Shown piece by piece: positions 1 through 9,359 of a DNA stretch of 64,000 nt. The stretch covers positions 1-64,000 of the forward strand of contig NZ_JAHLPR010000002.1 in NCBI RefSeq assembly GCF_018918005.1. The letters are read 5' to 3'. Origin of the DNA: Paenibacillus sp. MSJ-34. Its GTDB lineage: Bacteria > Bacillota > Bacilli > Paenibacillales > Paenibacillaceae. The notes below the pieces were generated by a model. It was not told the origin of the DNA, made no database searches, and saw nothing but the letters and a program-made list of their open reading frames with translations. Position 1 is the first letter of the stretch; every line of letters starts with the position of its first letter. The translations under genes and the position numbers were made by a program.

Positions 1-92
1 TTCATGAAAATCACCCAATTCATTAGAAATAAAAAAAGCCTTCTCGGCGATTATTGGGGTGATTTTGAAAAGTCAAGAGGAATGTTTGTTCG

Positions 93-167
93 CACCCCAT
101 GTTTGGGGGTGAAACAATAGAAGACCCTAGCTAGGAAGCTAGAGTCTGCAACGGAATGTGAATTCCG
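93..167 (+). promoter_or_regulatory. three tandem stem-loops in the leader of the binding-protein gene
   Basis: Three inverted repeats follow one another: CACCCC/GGGGTG (93-98 with 106-111), CTAGCT/AGCTAG flanked by GAC/GTC (123-146, one mismatch) and CGGAAT/ATTCCG (152-157 with 162-167). None is followed by a T-run, so they are unlikely to be terminators. Such hairpins between permease genes and a binding-protein gene often stabilise the downstream mRNA; that is inference here. A 38-codon open frame (4-120, MKITQFIRN...) precedes them and may be the tail of an upstream gene cut by the window, but I do not recognise it. Confidence 0.45.
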
Positions 168-200
168 AGAAGCTTAATTTAAAGATTGGAGGGGCAAAAA

Positions 201-1664
201 ATGCTGATGAACTCGAAAGGAACAGTGATCGCGGCGATCCTTGCGCTTATGCTGACGATCGGGATGACGGCATGCTCGTCGGGAAATGCGGAGAATACGG
301 GCGCAGCAGAGGGCGATACCCAAACCGCTGAAAAGGAACCGTCCGGTTCGAAGGAGAACGGGAACGTAACCATTACCGTCTTAAACGAAGGCGCCGTTGG
401 CATTGGCGTCGGCATCGTGACCGAATTGCTGGACAAAAAGAAGACCTCGCTCCTTGAGGACGAAACGTTGCAGCCCAAACCGGCAGAAGAAGATTTCAAC
501 TACACGCCGGGCGGCGACGTGAATCCGAACGTATTTGGATATTTGTATCAATCGATCATCAACGATAAATTGGCAAGCAATCATATTACATTGAAAACGG
601 AAGATTGGGGTTGGGGAGAACAGCTGATCCAGAAGCAAACGGCAGGATTCCTCGCGCAGAATATTCCCGATATTATCGTCGGCGAAACGCAAATGCCCGG
701 TTTTGCCCAACAAGGGCTGCTTGAGCCGTTCCCGGAAGATATGGAGCAATACATAAGGGAACATATCGCGCCGGCCGCCTGGAAGCCGATGGAGTACGAC
801 GGGAAAATATACGGCTTTGCTTCCCAGCCGGGAGTAAACAGTTTGTTCTGGAATAAGAAGCTGTTGAGGGATGCCGGATTAGATCCGGATAAAGCGCCCG
901 CGACTTGGGAAGAGCTGGCAGACAACTTGAGCAAAATTACGGCGGTCGGAAACGGCAAATTTTTCGGCGGCGGCGTATACGCCGGTCCCAATGCGGGAGG
1001 ATACTTGCGTTATGGCACATTGCTGATTGTCAATGGCGGCGGTTTCGCGGACGGGCAAGGAAATCCGACTTTCAACAGCGACGCCAACGTGGAGACGGTA
1101 ACGTTTTTGAGAGAACTGAACGGCTTCCATCCTGCCGGTTTAATGGCCAACACGAATGAAGGCACTTATTTTGACGCATTTAAAAAGGGGCAAATCGCTT
1201 ATTTAATCGACGGACCTTGGCGCGCCATTGAAAGTTCCGCTATCGGAATCGAGTACGGCATGTCTCCGATCCCGCTGTCTTCGGACGGTAAGGCCGGCAA
1301 CATTACGATCGGCGCCGCCTTCCATTCGGTTCCGAAAGATGCGAAGAACAAAGAAGCTGCTTTTGAATATATTCGAGCCATGTACAGCGAAGAAATTCAA
1401 CAGCTTATTGCGGATACCGGAGTGCGGTCGCCGGTATTGAATAAGATCGCCGAATCGAACGATTATCAAACCAAACATCCGGAGATGTACCAGCATTATC
1501 TGGCCATGGCGGGGAATGTGCAGGGCCTTCCGACGTTCGCGAAGGAAAACTCCAAAGTATGGCAAATTTTTGGCGATGCGGTGACCAAATCAATTATGAC
1601 GAAAGGGGATATCAAAACGATATTGGACGACGCACAAAAAAGAGCGGAAGCTGCAACGAAATAA
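201..1664 (+). CDS. extracellular solute-binding lipoprotein, sugar ABC importer (SBP family 1)
   Basis: Binds an oligosaccharide or sugar outside the membrane and delivers it to an ABC permease. The start at 201 is preceded by GGAGGGG (188-194) with a 6-base gap. A lipoprotein signal peptide ends at Cys25 (MTAC), followed by a Ser/Gly/Glu-rich linker to about residue 60, then a type 1 binding fold with a typical C-terminal motif region (GAAFHSVPKDAKNKEAAFEY). At 487 aa it is longer than the usual 420-440 aa. No permease lies downstream, so partners are probably upstream of the window. The next three genes are glycosidase-like and read the same way, which suggests the ligand is a product of alpha-mannoside-containing glycans. 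Confidence 0.88.
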   Translation: MLMNSKGTVIAAILALMLTIGMTACSSGNAENTGAAEGDTQTAEKEPSGSKENGNVTITVLNEGAVGIGVGIVTELLDKKKTSLLEDETLQPKPAEEDFNYTPGGDVNPNVFGYLYQSIINDKLASNHITLKTEDWGWGEQLIQKQTAGFLAQNIPDIIVGETQMPGFAQQGLLEPFPEDMEQYIREHIAPAAWKPMEYDGKIYGFASQPGVNSLFWNKKLLRDAGLDPDKAPATWEELADNLSKITAVGNGKFFGGGVYAGPNAGGYLRYGTLLIVNGGGFADGQGNPTFNSDANVETVTFLRELNGFHPAGLMANTNEGTYFDAFKKGQIAYLIDGPWRAIESSAIGIEYGMSPIPLSSDGKAGNITIGAAFHSVPKDAKNKEAAFEYIRAMYSEEIQQLIADTGVRSPVLNKIAESNDYQTKHPEMYQHYLAMAGNVQGLPTFAKENSKVWQIFGDAVTKSIMTKGDIKTILDDAQKRAEAATK

Positions 1665-1707
1665 TATCCTTCAATGAGGATAATCAAGAGAGATGGAGTG
1701 AAAACAA

Positions 1708-4700
1708 ATGCCGTATGAAACGACTCCGGTCATCATGAACAAGGTGAAGCATACATTGTCGAAACTGCAAATGGCTATCTATCAACCGGTATCATCGTTA
1801 TCTGTAACGGCATGGGTAACCAAAGAACCGGTTCCTTATGCGGAAAGGGAAAGCGGCACAAAAATACAATTGAGACCGGGGGATCAATGGGGAGAATTAT
1901 GGGACTGCGCCTGGTTTCATTTCGAAGGCGTTGTGCCCCGTTCGCTAAACGGCCGCAAAGTCGTGCTATTGATCGACGTGAACGGCGAGCTATGTTTGGT
2001 GGATGGCGAGGGGACGCCTCGTCAAGGATTAACGAACATCAATTCCGAGTTCGATGATAGCCTCGGTCTTCCCGGCAAGAGAGTGGTGGATGTCAGTCCG
2101 TCTGCCGAAGGCGGAGAAATCATCGATTTGTGGGGCGATGCCGGGTGTAACGATTTGTTTGGCAAATACCGCAGCGGGACGTTAAAGGAAGCCGAGATCG
2201 CCGTTTGTCATGAAGAGATCCGTAAATTGTACTACGATTTTGAAGTGTTGGCGGAGTTGGCTGAGCAATTGCCTGACACAAGCGCCAGAAAAGCTCAAAT
2301 CTATCAAAGCTTGTACGAAGCGTCGAATCTATTGCCCGTCCTCGACGCCGACCATGCATTTCGCGCAAGCGCTAGAATAGCCGGAGAATTGGCCAAGCGA
2401 GGCGGAGACCCTGCGATTACGGTAAGCGCCATCGGGCATGCGCATCTCGATCTTGCCTGGTTGTGGCCAATCCGTGAAACGATCCGCAAGGGGGCGCGGA
2501 CGTTCTCGACCGTGCTGCGCAATATGGAGAAATACCCGGATTATGTGTTCGGCGCCAGTCAGCCGCAGCTTTATCAATGGATCAAGGAACGCTATCCGAA
2601 GCTGTACGACAAGGTGAAGAAACGTATCCTGGAAGGCCGGTGGGAAGTTCAAGGCGCGATGTGGGTCGAACCGGATACGAATATTTCCGGAGGCGAAGCG
2701 CTTGTACGGCAAATTTTATACGGGAAACGGTTCTTTCAACAAGAGTTCGGCAAGGACGCGAAGGTGCTGTGGATGCCGGATGTATTCGGATACGCGGGAA
2801 GTCTGCCCCAGATCCTCAAAAAGTCGGGCATTGATTATATGATGACCCAGAAGTTGTCCTGGAGCGTGTATAATACGCATCCGCATCACAGCTTTCTATG
2901 GGAAGGAATAGACGGGACTCGCATCTTGACGCATCTTCCGCCGGAGGATACGTACAACAGCCCTGCCGCGCCGAGATCGTTAGCGAAGATCGAACGCAAC
3001 TATTTGGACAAAAACGTGTCGGATCATGCGCTCATGCTGTTCGGAATCGGCGACGGAGGAGGCGGGCCGGGTGAGGAGCATCTGGAACGGTTGGCACGGG
3101 AGAAAAATTTGGCCGGTCTTCCGCCTGTCGTACAGGAGCACTCCCTCTCCTTCTTCCTGCGGTTGGAGAAAGATGTGCCGCGGTTCCGGACGTTCAAAGG
3201 GGAATTATACCTGGAAAAACATCAGGGGACGCTAACTTCGCAAAGCCGCAACAAGCGGTATAACCGTAAATTGGAGAAGAGTTTGCGAGAATTGGAGTTT
3301 GCCGCATCGCTTTTATGGGTTCTCGGCGGCGCTCCGTATCCGGGCGCAAAACTCGAGCAAATATGGAAAGAGGTGCTGCTGTACCAATTCCACGATATTT
3401 TGCCCGGTTCCTCTATTGGAAGAGTGTACGATGAATCGTTGGAACGATATGAGACGCTGTTGCGGCAGGTTCGTTCCATGTCGGAAGAAGCGTACGGGCG
3501 CGTTGCCGGGTTGGCGGGCTGGGCCAAAGAGCCGGTTTTGTTCAATTCATTGCCGTGGGAACGCAAGGAGTGGGTGAAATGGGAAGGCGCATGGCATTTC
3601 GTCTGCGTGCCTGCGATGGGATACCGGACACTTAAAGATGCGGTTCGGAAACACGCGATAAACGGCCTGAAGTCGGAAGGGCAAGTTCTTGAAAATAACC
3701 GTTTGTTTGTACGTTTCGACGAAGACGGCAGCATTGTTTCCGTATACGACAAGTCGTCCGGGCGGGAAACGATACGGAAAGGGTCCAAAGCCAACGTCTT
3801 TACGATTTACTATGACGACGGAGACGCTTGGGATTTTCCGCGCGATTACCGCGAGACGGTCGCGGGAACGATGAAGCTGGAGAGGAGCGCGTCGTATATC
3901 GATGGCCCTAAGGCCATCGTCGAACAGAAGTACCGCTATGGGGAATCTGCCCTTTCCCTGCGTACTATATTGACCGCGGATTCTTCTGTCATAGAGTTCG
4001 CCGTAGAAGCGGACTGGAGAGAATCGGGCAAGATGTTGAGGGTGTCTTTCCCGACCTCCGTCTATAGCGATCAAGCCAATTGCGAGATTCAATTCGGCTA
4101 TTTGAAACGTCCGACGACGCGCAATACTGCGATCGAGTTTGCGAAGGATGAAATTTGCGCCCATCACTATATCGACCTGTCGCAACCGGATTACGGAGTG
4201 GCGCTGCTCAATGATTGCAAATACGGACATAGCGCGCTTAACAACGTTTTGGACTTGAACCTGCTCAGGAGTCCGTCGTATCCCGACCCGGCCGCGGACC
4301 GTGCGGCGCATCAGTTTGCCTATGCGTTGTATCCGCATGCAGGCGACTTTATTCAAGCGAGCGTTTATCGCAAAGGATACGAATTCAACATCCCCCTTGC
4401 CGTAGCGGAAGCATCGCAAGCGGATACGGCGAAGCAAGAACCGGTTCAGTTGGTTCAAATCGATCATCCGCATATTATGGTGGAATCGGTAAAGAAGGCG
4501 GAGGACAGCGATCATATCATTGTTCGCCTGTATGAAACAGCCGGGTCTAGTGCGCGCGGAACGATATCCTTCGGTCTGGAATGCCTCTCGATCGAGGAAG
4601 CGGATTTGATGGAAAAACCGGTCGCCGTTCTTCAGGACAACGGTTCGCGAGCGGAATTGCAATTTACTCCCTTTGAAATCAAGACGATTCGGGCGCGATT

Positions 4701-4758
4701 TCGTCATGCGCCGGGGAACTCTACTATGGACCTGATTGAAGGAGGGGAGAAGACATGA
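1708..4758 (+). CDS. alpha-mannosidase, glycoside hydrolase family 38
   Basis: Retaining hydrolase of terminal alpha-mannosyl residues. The 1016-aa protein has no signal peptide, so it acts in the cytoplasm on imported oligosaccharides. Visible GH38 landmarks: N-terminal beta domain (1-235), zinc-binding HAHLDLAW at 244-251, WMPDVFG at 355-361 with Asp358 as the expected nucleophile, a middle helical domain (around 505-600, YQFHDILPGSS), and long C-terminal beta domains to the end. The gene starts 43 bp after the binding-protein gene and its stop overlaps the start of the next gene (ATGA at 4755-4758), so translation is probably coupled. Confidence 0.93.
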   Translation: MPYETTPVIMNKVKHTLSKLQMAIYQPVSSLSVTAWVTKEPVPYAERESGTKIQLRPGDQWGELWDCAWFHFEGVVPRSLNGRKVVLLIDVNGELCLVDGEGTPRQGLTNINSEFDDSLGLPGKRVVDVSPSAEGGEIIDLWGDAGCNDLFGKYRSGTLKEAEIAVCHEEIRKLYYDFEVLAELAEQLPDTSARKAQIYQSLYEASNLLPVLDADHAFRASARIAGELAKRGGDPAITVSAIGHAHLDLAWLWPIRETIRKGARTFSTVLRNMEKYPDYVFGASQPQLYQWIKERYPKLYDKVKKRILEGRWEVQGAMWVEPDTNISGGEALVRQILYGKRFFQQEFGKDAKVLWMPDVFGYAGSLPQILKKSGIDYMMTQKLSWSVYNTHPHHSFLWEGIDGTRILTHLPPEDTYNSPAAPRSLAKIERNYLDKNVSDHALMLFGIGDGGGGPGEEHLERLAREKNLAGLPPVVQEHSLSFFLRLEKDVPRFRTFKGELYLEKHQGTLTSQSRNKRYNRKLEKSLRELEFAASLLWVLGGAPYPGAKLEQIWKEVLLYQFHDILPGSSIGRVYDESLERYETLLRQVRSMSEEAYGRVAGLAGWAKEPVLFNSLPWERKEWVKWEGAWHFVCVPAMGYRTLKDAVRKHAINGLKSEGQVLENNRLFVRFDEDGSIVSVYDKSSGRETIRKGSKANVFTIYYDDGDAWDFPRDYRETVAGTMKLERSASYIDGPKAIVEQKYRYGESALSLRTILTADSSVIEFAVEADWRESGKMLRVSFPTSVYSDQANCEIQFGYLKRPTTRNTAIEFAKDEICAHHYIDLSQPDYGVALLNDCKYGHSALNNVLDLNLLRSPSYPDPAADRAAHQFAYALYPHAGDFIQASVYRKGYEFNIPLAVAEASQADTAKQEPVQLVQIDHPHIMVESVKKAEDSDHIIVRLYETAGSSARGTISFGLECLSIEEADLMEKPVAVLQDNGSRAELQFTPFEIKTIRARFRHAPGNSTMDLIEGGEKT

Positions 4759-6935
4759 AGAACAGATGCCGGGAAGAAGAGCGCACCGGGTTTCAGGAAG
4801 GGGGCGCTTACGGAGAAACATACGATCTGCAGACGGATTTCGTCATGGTTTATGGAATCAATGAGTCGATGCCGAAGCGAATCGGGCAATGGAGAGAACA
4901 AGGGTATCGAGTGCATCTTATGACCGGAGTATCCTGGGGAGGATATCAGGATTACTTGAACGGGGAATTTGACGGCCGCCCGCATTGGGATGAAGCGCAA
5001 TGCTACAAGGGTGGGGAACATATCATACACGGAACGTCGGCCGATATCCCGTATATGGTGCCGACAATCGCATTCTCCGATTATTTATTCCATCGCATTC
5101 GTCCCGCTGTGGACGAGGGGGTCGACGCGATCCATTTGGAGGAGCCGGAATTTTGGGTGGAAGGCGGATATTCGGAGGCGTTCAAGCGGGAATGGCAACA
5201 TTACTATAACGAGCCTTGGATTGCGCCTCACGAATCGGAGGATGCGCAGTACCGCGCTTCAAAGCTGAAAGCCTACCTGTACGCCCGATGTCTCGACCGG
5301 CTTTGTTCCGCGCTCAAGGAGTATTCGATGGTCCGGTACAACCGGCCGCTCCGATTTTACGTACCGACGCATAGCTTGATCAATTATACGCAGTGGCGCA
5401 TTGTCAGCCCGGAATCGAAACTGCTTGATCTGCCGTCGATCAACGGCTATATCGCTCAAATATGGACCGGCACGTCCCGTACTGCGAATGTTTACGAGGG
5501 GCGCAAAGCGGAAAGAACGTTCGAAACGGCGTTTTTGGAATACGGCATGATGCAGGAACTGGTGCGGGGAACCGACCGCCGCATGTGGTTTTTGCACGAT
5601 CCGATCGAAGACGATCCGAAACGAAATTGGAAGGATTATGAGGAAAATTATTTGAAGACGCTGACGGCGTCGCTGCTGCATCCGGAAGTGTCCCATTATG
5701 AAGTCGCTCCTTGGCCGAGGCGCATTTTCGAAGGGCAATACCCTCGCGAAGACGGAAACGGCAAAGAGGGGATACCGGCACATTATGCGACCGTATTGTT
5801 AACGATTATGCATTCGCTGGGCGGCATGGACCAGCCGGATGTTCAAATTTGCGGAAACGAAACCCAGATAGGCGTGTTGCTAGCCGATTCGGCGATGTAT
5901 CAGCGCATGCGTCCGGGCGTGGAGACTGCCGGTTTTATGCTGAAATACGATGGTACGAACGAAGTGGAAATAACGGACGAATACGCGTTGGAATTGCTTC
6001 ATTTCTCGCATTTTTACGGACTGACGCTGCCGCTTGTGAAGCATGGATTGCATGTTCGGCCGGTACAGCTCGATAATGTAAGAAGGTTCCCCGGCTATTT
6101 GGATGGTTATCGATTGTTAATTGTAAGCTACGAATTTATGAAACCGGAATATCCGGACCTGCACAATGCGCTGGCGCAATGGGTGAGAGACGGCGGCGCG
6201 CTGCTCTATGTCGGGGATGACAGCGATCCGTACCATAAGGTCAAAGAATGGTGGAATCGCGGAAAACGAATGTACCGGACTCCCAGAGAGCATCTGTTTG
6301 AATGTTTGGGTTTGGATCTCCAGGCGCAGGAAGGCGTGACGCGCGTCGGGAACGGGTTGGTTCGCTATATGCGTATTAGTCCGGACCGATTAACCTTGAG
6401 CGCCGAGGGGGCGCAGAGGCTTCGCGATGCGGTTCGAGAGGCGATGGACAATTTGAACGACCCGGCCATCCGTTGGATTCCTTCGAATTATTTCATGATA
6501 CGCCGAGGCCCGTATGTCATCGCATCGGTGATGAACGAGTCCGTCCATGACCATCCGCTGGAATTGACCGGTTGTTTTGTCGATCTATTCGATCCTCGTT
6601 TGCCGATTGTTCGCCGCGTTGCCATCCAACCGGGAAAGCAGGCTTTGTTGTATGACATGGAATTTGACAAAGCGGAGAGAAGCGGGGTGATCGCCGCATC
6701 TTCCAGAATCGATAACTTTACGGAAGATTCGCGGTCGATCTCCTTTACGGCAAGAGGTCCCCGATCGGTGCTTGCTGCGGCGAGAATTCATTGTCCTGCC
6801 AAACCGTCGAGGGTTGCGATGACTGTCGGCGGGGACGATACGACGCTTCCTTTCGAATGGGACGAAATGACGCAAACGGTGCTGATTCGCTATGAAAATC
6901 GCGCCCAACATGTGCGTATCGCGATCGATAAATGA
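4755..6935 (+). CDS. uncharacterised glycosidase-like protein with a beta-galactosidase trimerisation-like domain
   Basis: I do not recognise a named family. The 726-aa cytoplasmic protein starts with a TIM-barrel-like part (20-370) containing HLEEPEFW at about 127-134, where paired acidic residues at a strand end suggest a catalytic or substrate-binding site, and FLHDPIED further on. Residues 395-500 (FMLKYDGTNEVE..., GGALLYVGDDSDPY) resemble the glutamine-amidotransferase-like fold used as a trimerisation domain in GH42-type enzymes. The end looks like a beta sandwich. Start at 4755 has AAGGAGGGG upstream and overlaps the stop of the mannosidase gene. Position in the operon suggests a second exo-glycosidase step on the same glycan; the specificity cannot be told. 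Confidence 0.6.
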   Translation: MKNRCREEERTGFQEGGAYGETYDLQTDFVMVYGINESMPKRIGQWREQGYRVHLMTGVSWGGYQDYLNGEFDGRPHWDEAQCYKGGEHIIHGTSADIPYMVPTIAFSDYLFHRIRPAVDEGVDAIHLEEPEFWVEGGYSEAFKREWQHYYNEPWIAPHESEDAQYRASKLKAYLYARCLDRLCSALKEYSMVRYNRPLRFYVPTHSLINYTQWRIVSPESKLLDLPSINGYIAQIWTGTSRTANVYEGRKAERTFETAFLEYGMMQELVRGTDRRMWFLHDPIEDDPKRNWKDYEENYLKTLTASLLHPEVSHYEVAPWPRRIFEGQYPREDGNGKEGIPAHYATVLLTIMHSLGGMDQPDVQICGNETQIGVLLADSAMYQRMRPGVETAGFMLKYDGTNEVEITDEYALELLHFSHFYGLTLPLVKHGLHVRPVQLDNVRRFPGYLDGYRLLIVSYEFMKPEYPDLHNALAQWVRDGGALLYVGDDSDPYHKVKEWWNRGKRMYRTPREHLFECLGLDLQAQEGVTRVGNGLVRYMRISPDRLTLSAEGAQRLRDAVREAMDNLNDPAIRWIPSNYFMIRRGPYVIASVMNESVHDHPLELTGCFVDLFDPRLPIVRRVAIQPGKQALLYDMEFDKAERSGVIAASSRIDNFTEDSRSISFTARGPRSVLAAARIHCPAKPSRVAMTVGGDDTTLPFEWDEMTQTVLIRYENRAQHVRIAIDK

Positions 6936-7005
6936 GAAGCGATCTGAGGAAGTCAATATTTTGATATTACATTGTCCCTGATCAAGGGAGAGGAGGAGAA
7001 GACAG

Positions 7006-9009
7006 ATGAGGACTGCTATACGCCCGCCTGCGGTGCCTTTAGTGACGGTTGATCCGTATTTCAGCGTTTGGTCGATGGCGGATCGATTGAGTGACGATTT
7101 CACAAGACATTGGACCGGCAAAAGGAATGCAATGACGGGATTGATTCTCATTGACGGCGCGCCATGGAGATTTGCCGGTTGCGTAGAGCCGAACGCCGAA
7201 AACTATTACACCGAACCGAAACCGATGACGCAAACCGAATTTCAATTGACGCCCCTTACCAGCACGTATTGGTTTGAAGAGTCGGGAATCCGTTTAAAGG
7301 TAAGTTTCACGACTCCGTTGCTAATGGATGAGTTGGAACTTTTATCAAGACCTGCATCTTATGTAAGTTTTTCCGTTCGTTCGATTGACGACAAGCCCCA
7401 TCGCGTTCAAATTTACTATGATGTCACCGGAGAGTGGTGCGTGAATTCCAGCGACCAAAGAGTGGTTTGGCGGCGGGATGAAGTGGGCGGATTGGTTATG
7501 CTGCAGATGAGCCATGAGGAACAAGATTGCTTACACCGTTCGGGTGACGATGTAAGAATGGATTGGGGCCAGTTTTATTTGGCTGTGAACAACGCTGCCG
7601 ATATGCAAACGTATATCGATTCGGCAGATATTAGGAAACAATTTGTGAGAAATGGACAAATTTCGCAATCCGGCGGGATGGCGATGCCCCAAGCGGTTCG
7701 GGATCATAACGTGGTGATGGCCTTCACTTGGGATTGCGGGGAAGTAAGGGCCGATGAGGTTTCGAATGTCATCGTACTGGCCTATGACGACGTATATGCG
7801 ATTGAATATTTCGGCGAGAAGCTTCAGGCGTATTGGAAAAAAAGCGGGATGTCGGCTTTCGAGATGATTGCGGCCGCGTTCGCGGAGTATTCCGGCATTA
7901 TGGCGCGTTGCGAAGCTTTCGATCGACAGCTGCGGCAGGATGGGATTCGCGCGGGGGGAGAGAAGTACGCCGAACTTCTGGCCCTTGCGTACCGGCAGGC
8001 GATCGCGGCTCACAAACTGGTAACGGATCGGGACGGAAAGCTCTTATTTATGTCCAAAGAATGCTTCAGCAATGGCTGCATTGCCACGGTTGATGTGAGC
8101 TACCCTTCCATTCCTTTATTCTTGCTGTATAATCCCGAGCTAGTGAAAGGGATGATGAGACCTATCTTTCAATATGCGCAAAGCGAGGCATGGCCGTTCG
8201 AGTTTGCCCCGCATGATGTCGGACAATATCCGCTTGCCAATGGGCAAGTATATTCGGGAAATGCCAGAGAAGGGCAAATGCCGGTCGAGGAATGCGGGAA
8301 TATGCTGGTCATGGCGGCGGCGGTCTGTTTGGCGGAGAAGCGGGCGGATTTTGCGAAAGAGAATTGGGAGCTTTTATCCGGCTGGGCCGATTATTTGCTT
8401 GAGTACGGTTTGGATCCTGAGAATCAGTTATGTACGGACGATTTTGCCGGCCATTTGGCCAGAAACGCCAATTTGTCGATCAAGGCGATCATGGGTGTCG
8501 CGAGCTGCTCTCTCCTTTATGGTCTGATGGGCCATCCCGCTGAAGCGGAACGCTATCGAATGGCTGCGAAAGAGATGGCGATCAAGTGGGAACATATGGC
8601 GAGCGAACGGGATCATTATAAGCTTGCTTTCGGACAGGAGGAAACTTGGAGCTTAAAGTATAATTTAATATGGGACATCATCTTCGAAACCGGTATTTTC
8701 AACGAAAGAATTGCGCAGCAAGAAGTCGCCTGGTACTTAACGAAGCAGAATAAATACGGAGTGCCTTTGGACAGCAGGGAGACTTATACGAAAGCCGACT
8801 GGTTGGTATGGGCCGCAACGTTGGCATCCGACCAAGAGCAATTCGCCCGATTGATCGAACCGTTGTGGGATGCGTTGAACGAAACGGCGGACCGCGTTCC
8901 TTTTACGGATTGGTATGATACGAAAACAGCAAGGCAAATGAATTTTCAGCATCGCAGCGTGGTAGGCGGGATTTTTATGAAACTTTTGAAGGAGAAGCGG
9001 GTTCGATAA
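7006..9009 (+). CDS. glutaminase A-like / DUF4965-DUF1793 family protein, probable glycan-active enzyme
   Basis: The 667-aa product matches the layout of proteins annotated as glutaminase A-like: an N-terminal beta-sandwich opening with PPAVPLVTVDPYFSVWSMAD and a C-terminal alpha/alpha toroid (about 310-660) with LFMSKECFSNGCIATVDVSY and FEFAPHDVGQYPLANGQ. Members are often found among polysaccharide-use genes, and the toroid resembles glycosidase folds, so the glutaminase name should be taken loosely. No signal peptide is seen. The ribosome site GAGGAG lies just before the start at 7006. It closes the glycan cluster, 70 bp after the preceding gene; no strong terminator hairpin is seen before the tRNA promoter. 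Confidence 0.72.
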   Translation: MRTAIRPPAVPLVTVDPYFSVWSMADRLSDDFTRHWTGKRNAMTGLILIDGAPWRFAGCVEPNAENYYTEPKPMTQTEFQLTPLTSTYWFEESGIRLKVSFTTPLLMDELELLSRPASYVSFSVRSIDDKPHRVQIYYDVTGEWCVNSSDQRVVWRRDEVGGLVMLQMSHEEQDCLHRSGDDVRMDWGQFYLAVNNAADMQTYIDSADIRKQFVRNGQISQSGGMAMPQAVRDHNVVMAFTWDCGEVRADEVSNVIVLAYDDVYAIEYFGEKLQAYWKKSGMSAFEMIAAAFAEYSGIMARCEAFDRQLRQDGIRAGGEKYAELLALAYRQAIAAHKLVTDRDGKLLFMSKECFSNGCIATVDVSYPSIPLFLLYNPELVKGMMRPIFQYAQSEAWPFEFAPHDVGQYPLANGQVYSGNAREGQMPVEECGNMLVMAAAVCLAEKRADFAKENWELLSGWADYLLEYGLDPENQLCTDDFAGHLARNANLSIKAIMGVASCSLLYGLMGHPAEAERYRMAAKEMAIKWEHMASERDHYKLAFGQEETWSLKYNLIWDIIFETGIFNERIAQQEVAWYLTKQNKYGVPLDSRETYTKADWLVWAATLASDQEQFARLIEPLWDALNETADRVPFTDWYDTKTARQMNFQHRSVVGGIFMKLLKEKRVR

Positions 9010-9095
9010 CGTTATGAATCGTGCATAATTTTGTTGATATTGTCGATGCATATCGCCGTCCGGACCGGTTCCGGGCGGCTGGAAGCATTTTTCAG

Positions 9096-9124
9096 TTGAC
9101 ATCGTCGCCCAGGTTTGCGATAAT
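9096..9124 (+). promoter_or_regulatory. tRNA-Pro promoter
   Basis: TTGACA (9096-9101), a 17-base spacer, and GATAAT (9119-9124): a near-consensus vegetative promoter placed 36 bases before the tRNA. Confidence 0.8.
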
Positions 9125-9159
9125 AAGATCGTTGTCCTTAATGAGTTGCATTCATAGAT

Positions 9160-9236
9160 CGGGACGTAGCTCAGCTTGGTAGAGCGCTTGGTTCGGGACC
9201 AAGAGGTCGCAGGTTCAAGTCCTGTCGTTCCGACCA
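9160..9236 (+). tRNA. tRNA-Pro, anticodon CGG
   Basis: A 77-base cloverleaf: acceptor CGGGACG pairs with CGTTCCG (one G-T), D arm GCTC..GAGC, anticodon stem CTTGG/CCAAG around loop TTCGGGA giving anticodon CGG (reads CCG), T arm with TTCAAGT loop, discriminator A and encoded CCA (9234-9236). The D-loop and T-loop bases are canonical. Confidence 0.95.
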
Positions 9237-9250
9237 TCATACATCAAAGC

Positions 9251-9278
9251 ATCGTGGCTTTCGGGTCGCGATTTTTTT
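9251..9278 (+). terminator. terminator after tRNA-Pro
   Basis: 8-bp stem ATCGTGGC/GTCGCGAT (two wobble pairs) with a six-base loop, followed by seven T. Confidence 0.8.
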
Positions 9279-9359
9279 GTGTCTATTGCGTCTATAATAA
9301 TTAAACTGAATTGAATAACCAATATTAGTAAGATAAAGCAGGAAGAGAGGAGCGTCGGA

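Noticed and set aside
3547-4821. 424-codon minus-strand open frame
   Set aside because: Antisense to the GH38 gene, rich in Arg, no ribosome site or family features.
8737-9240. Minus-strand frame reading GTTGLEPATSWSRTKRSTKL
   Set aside because: This is a well-known false protein produced by the antisense of tRNA-Pro; the rest is antisense to the preceding gene.
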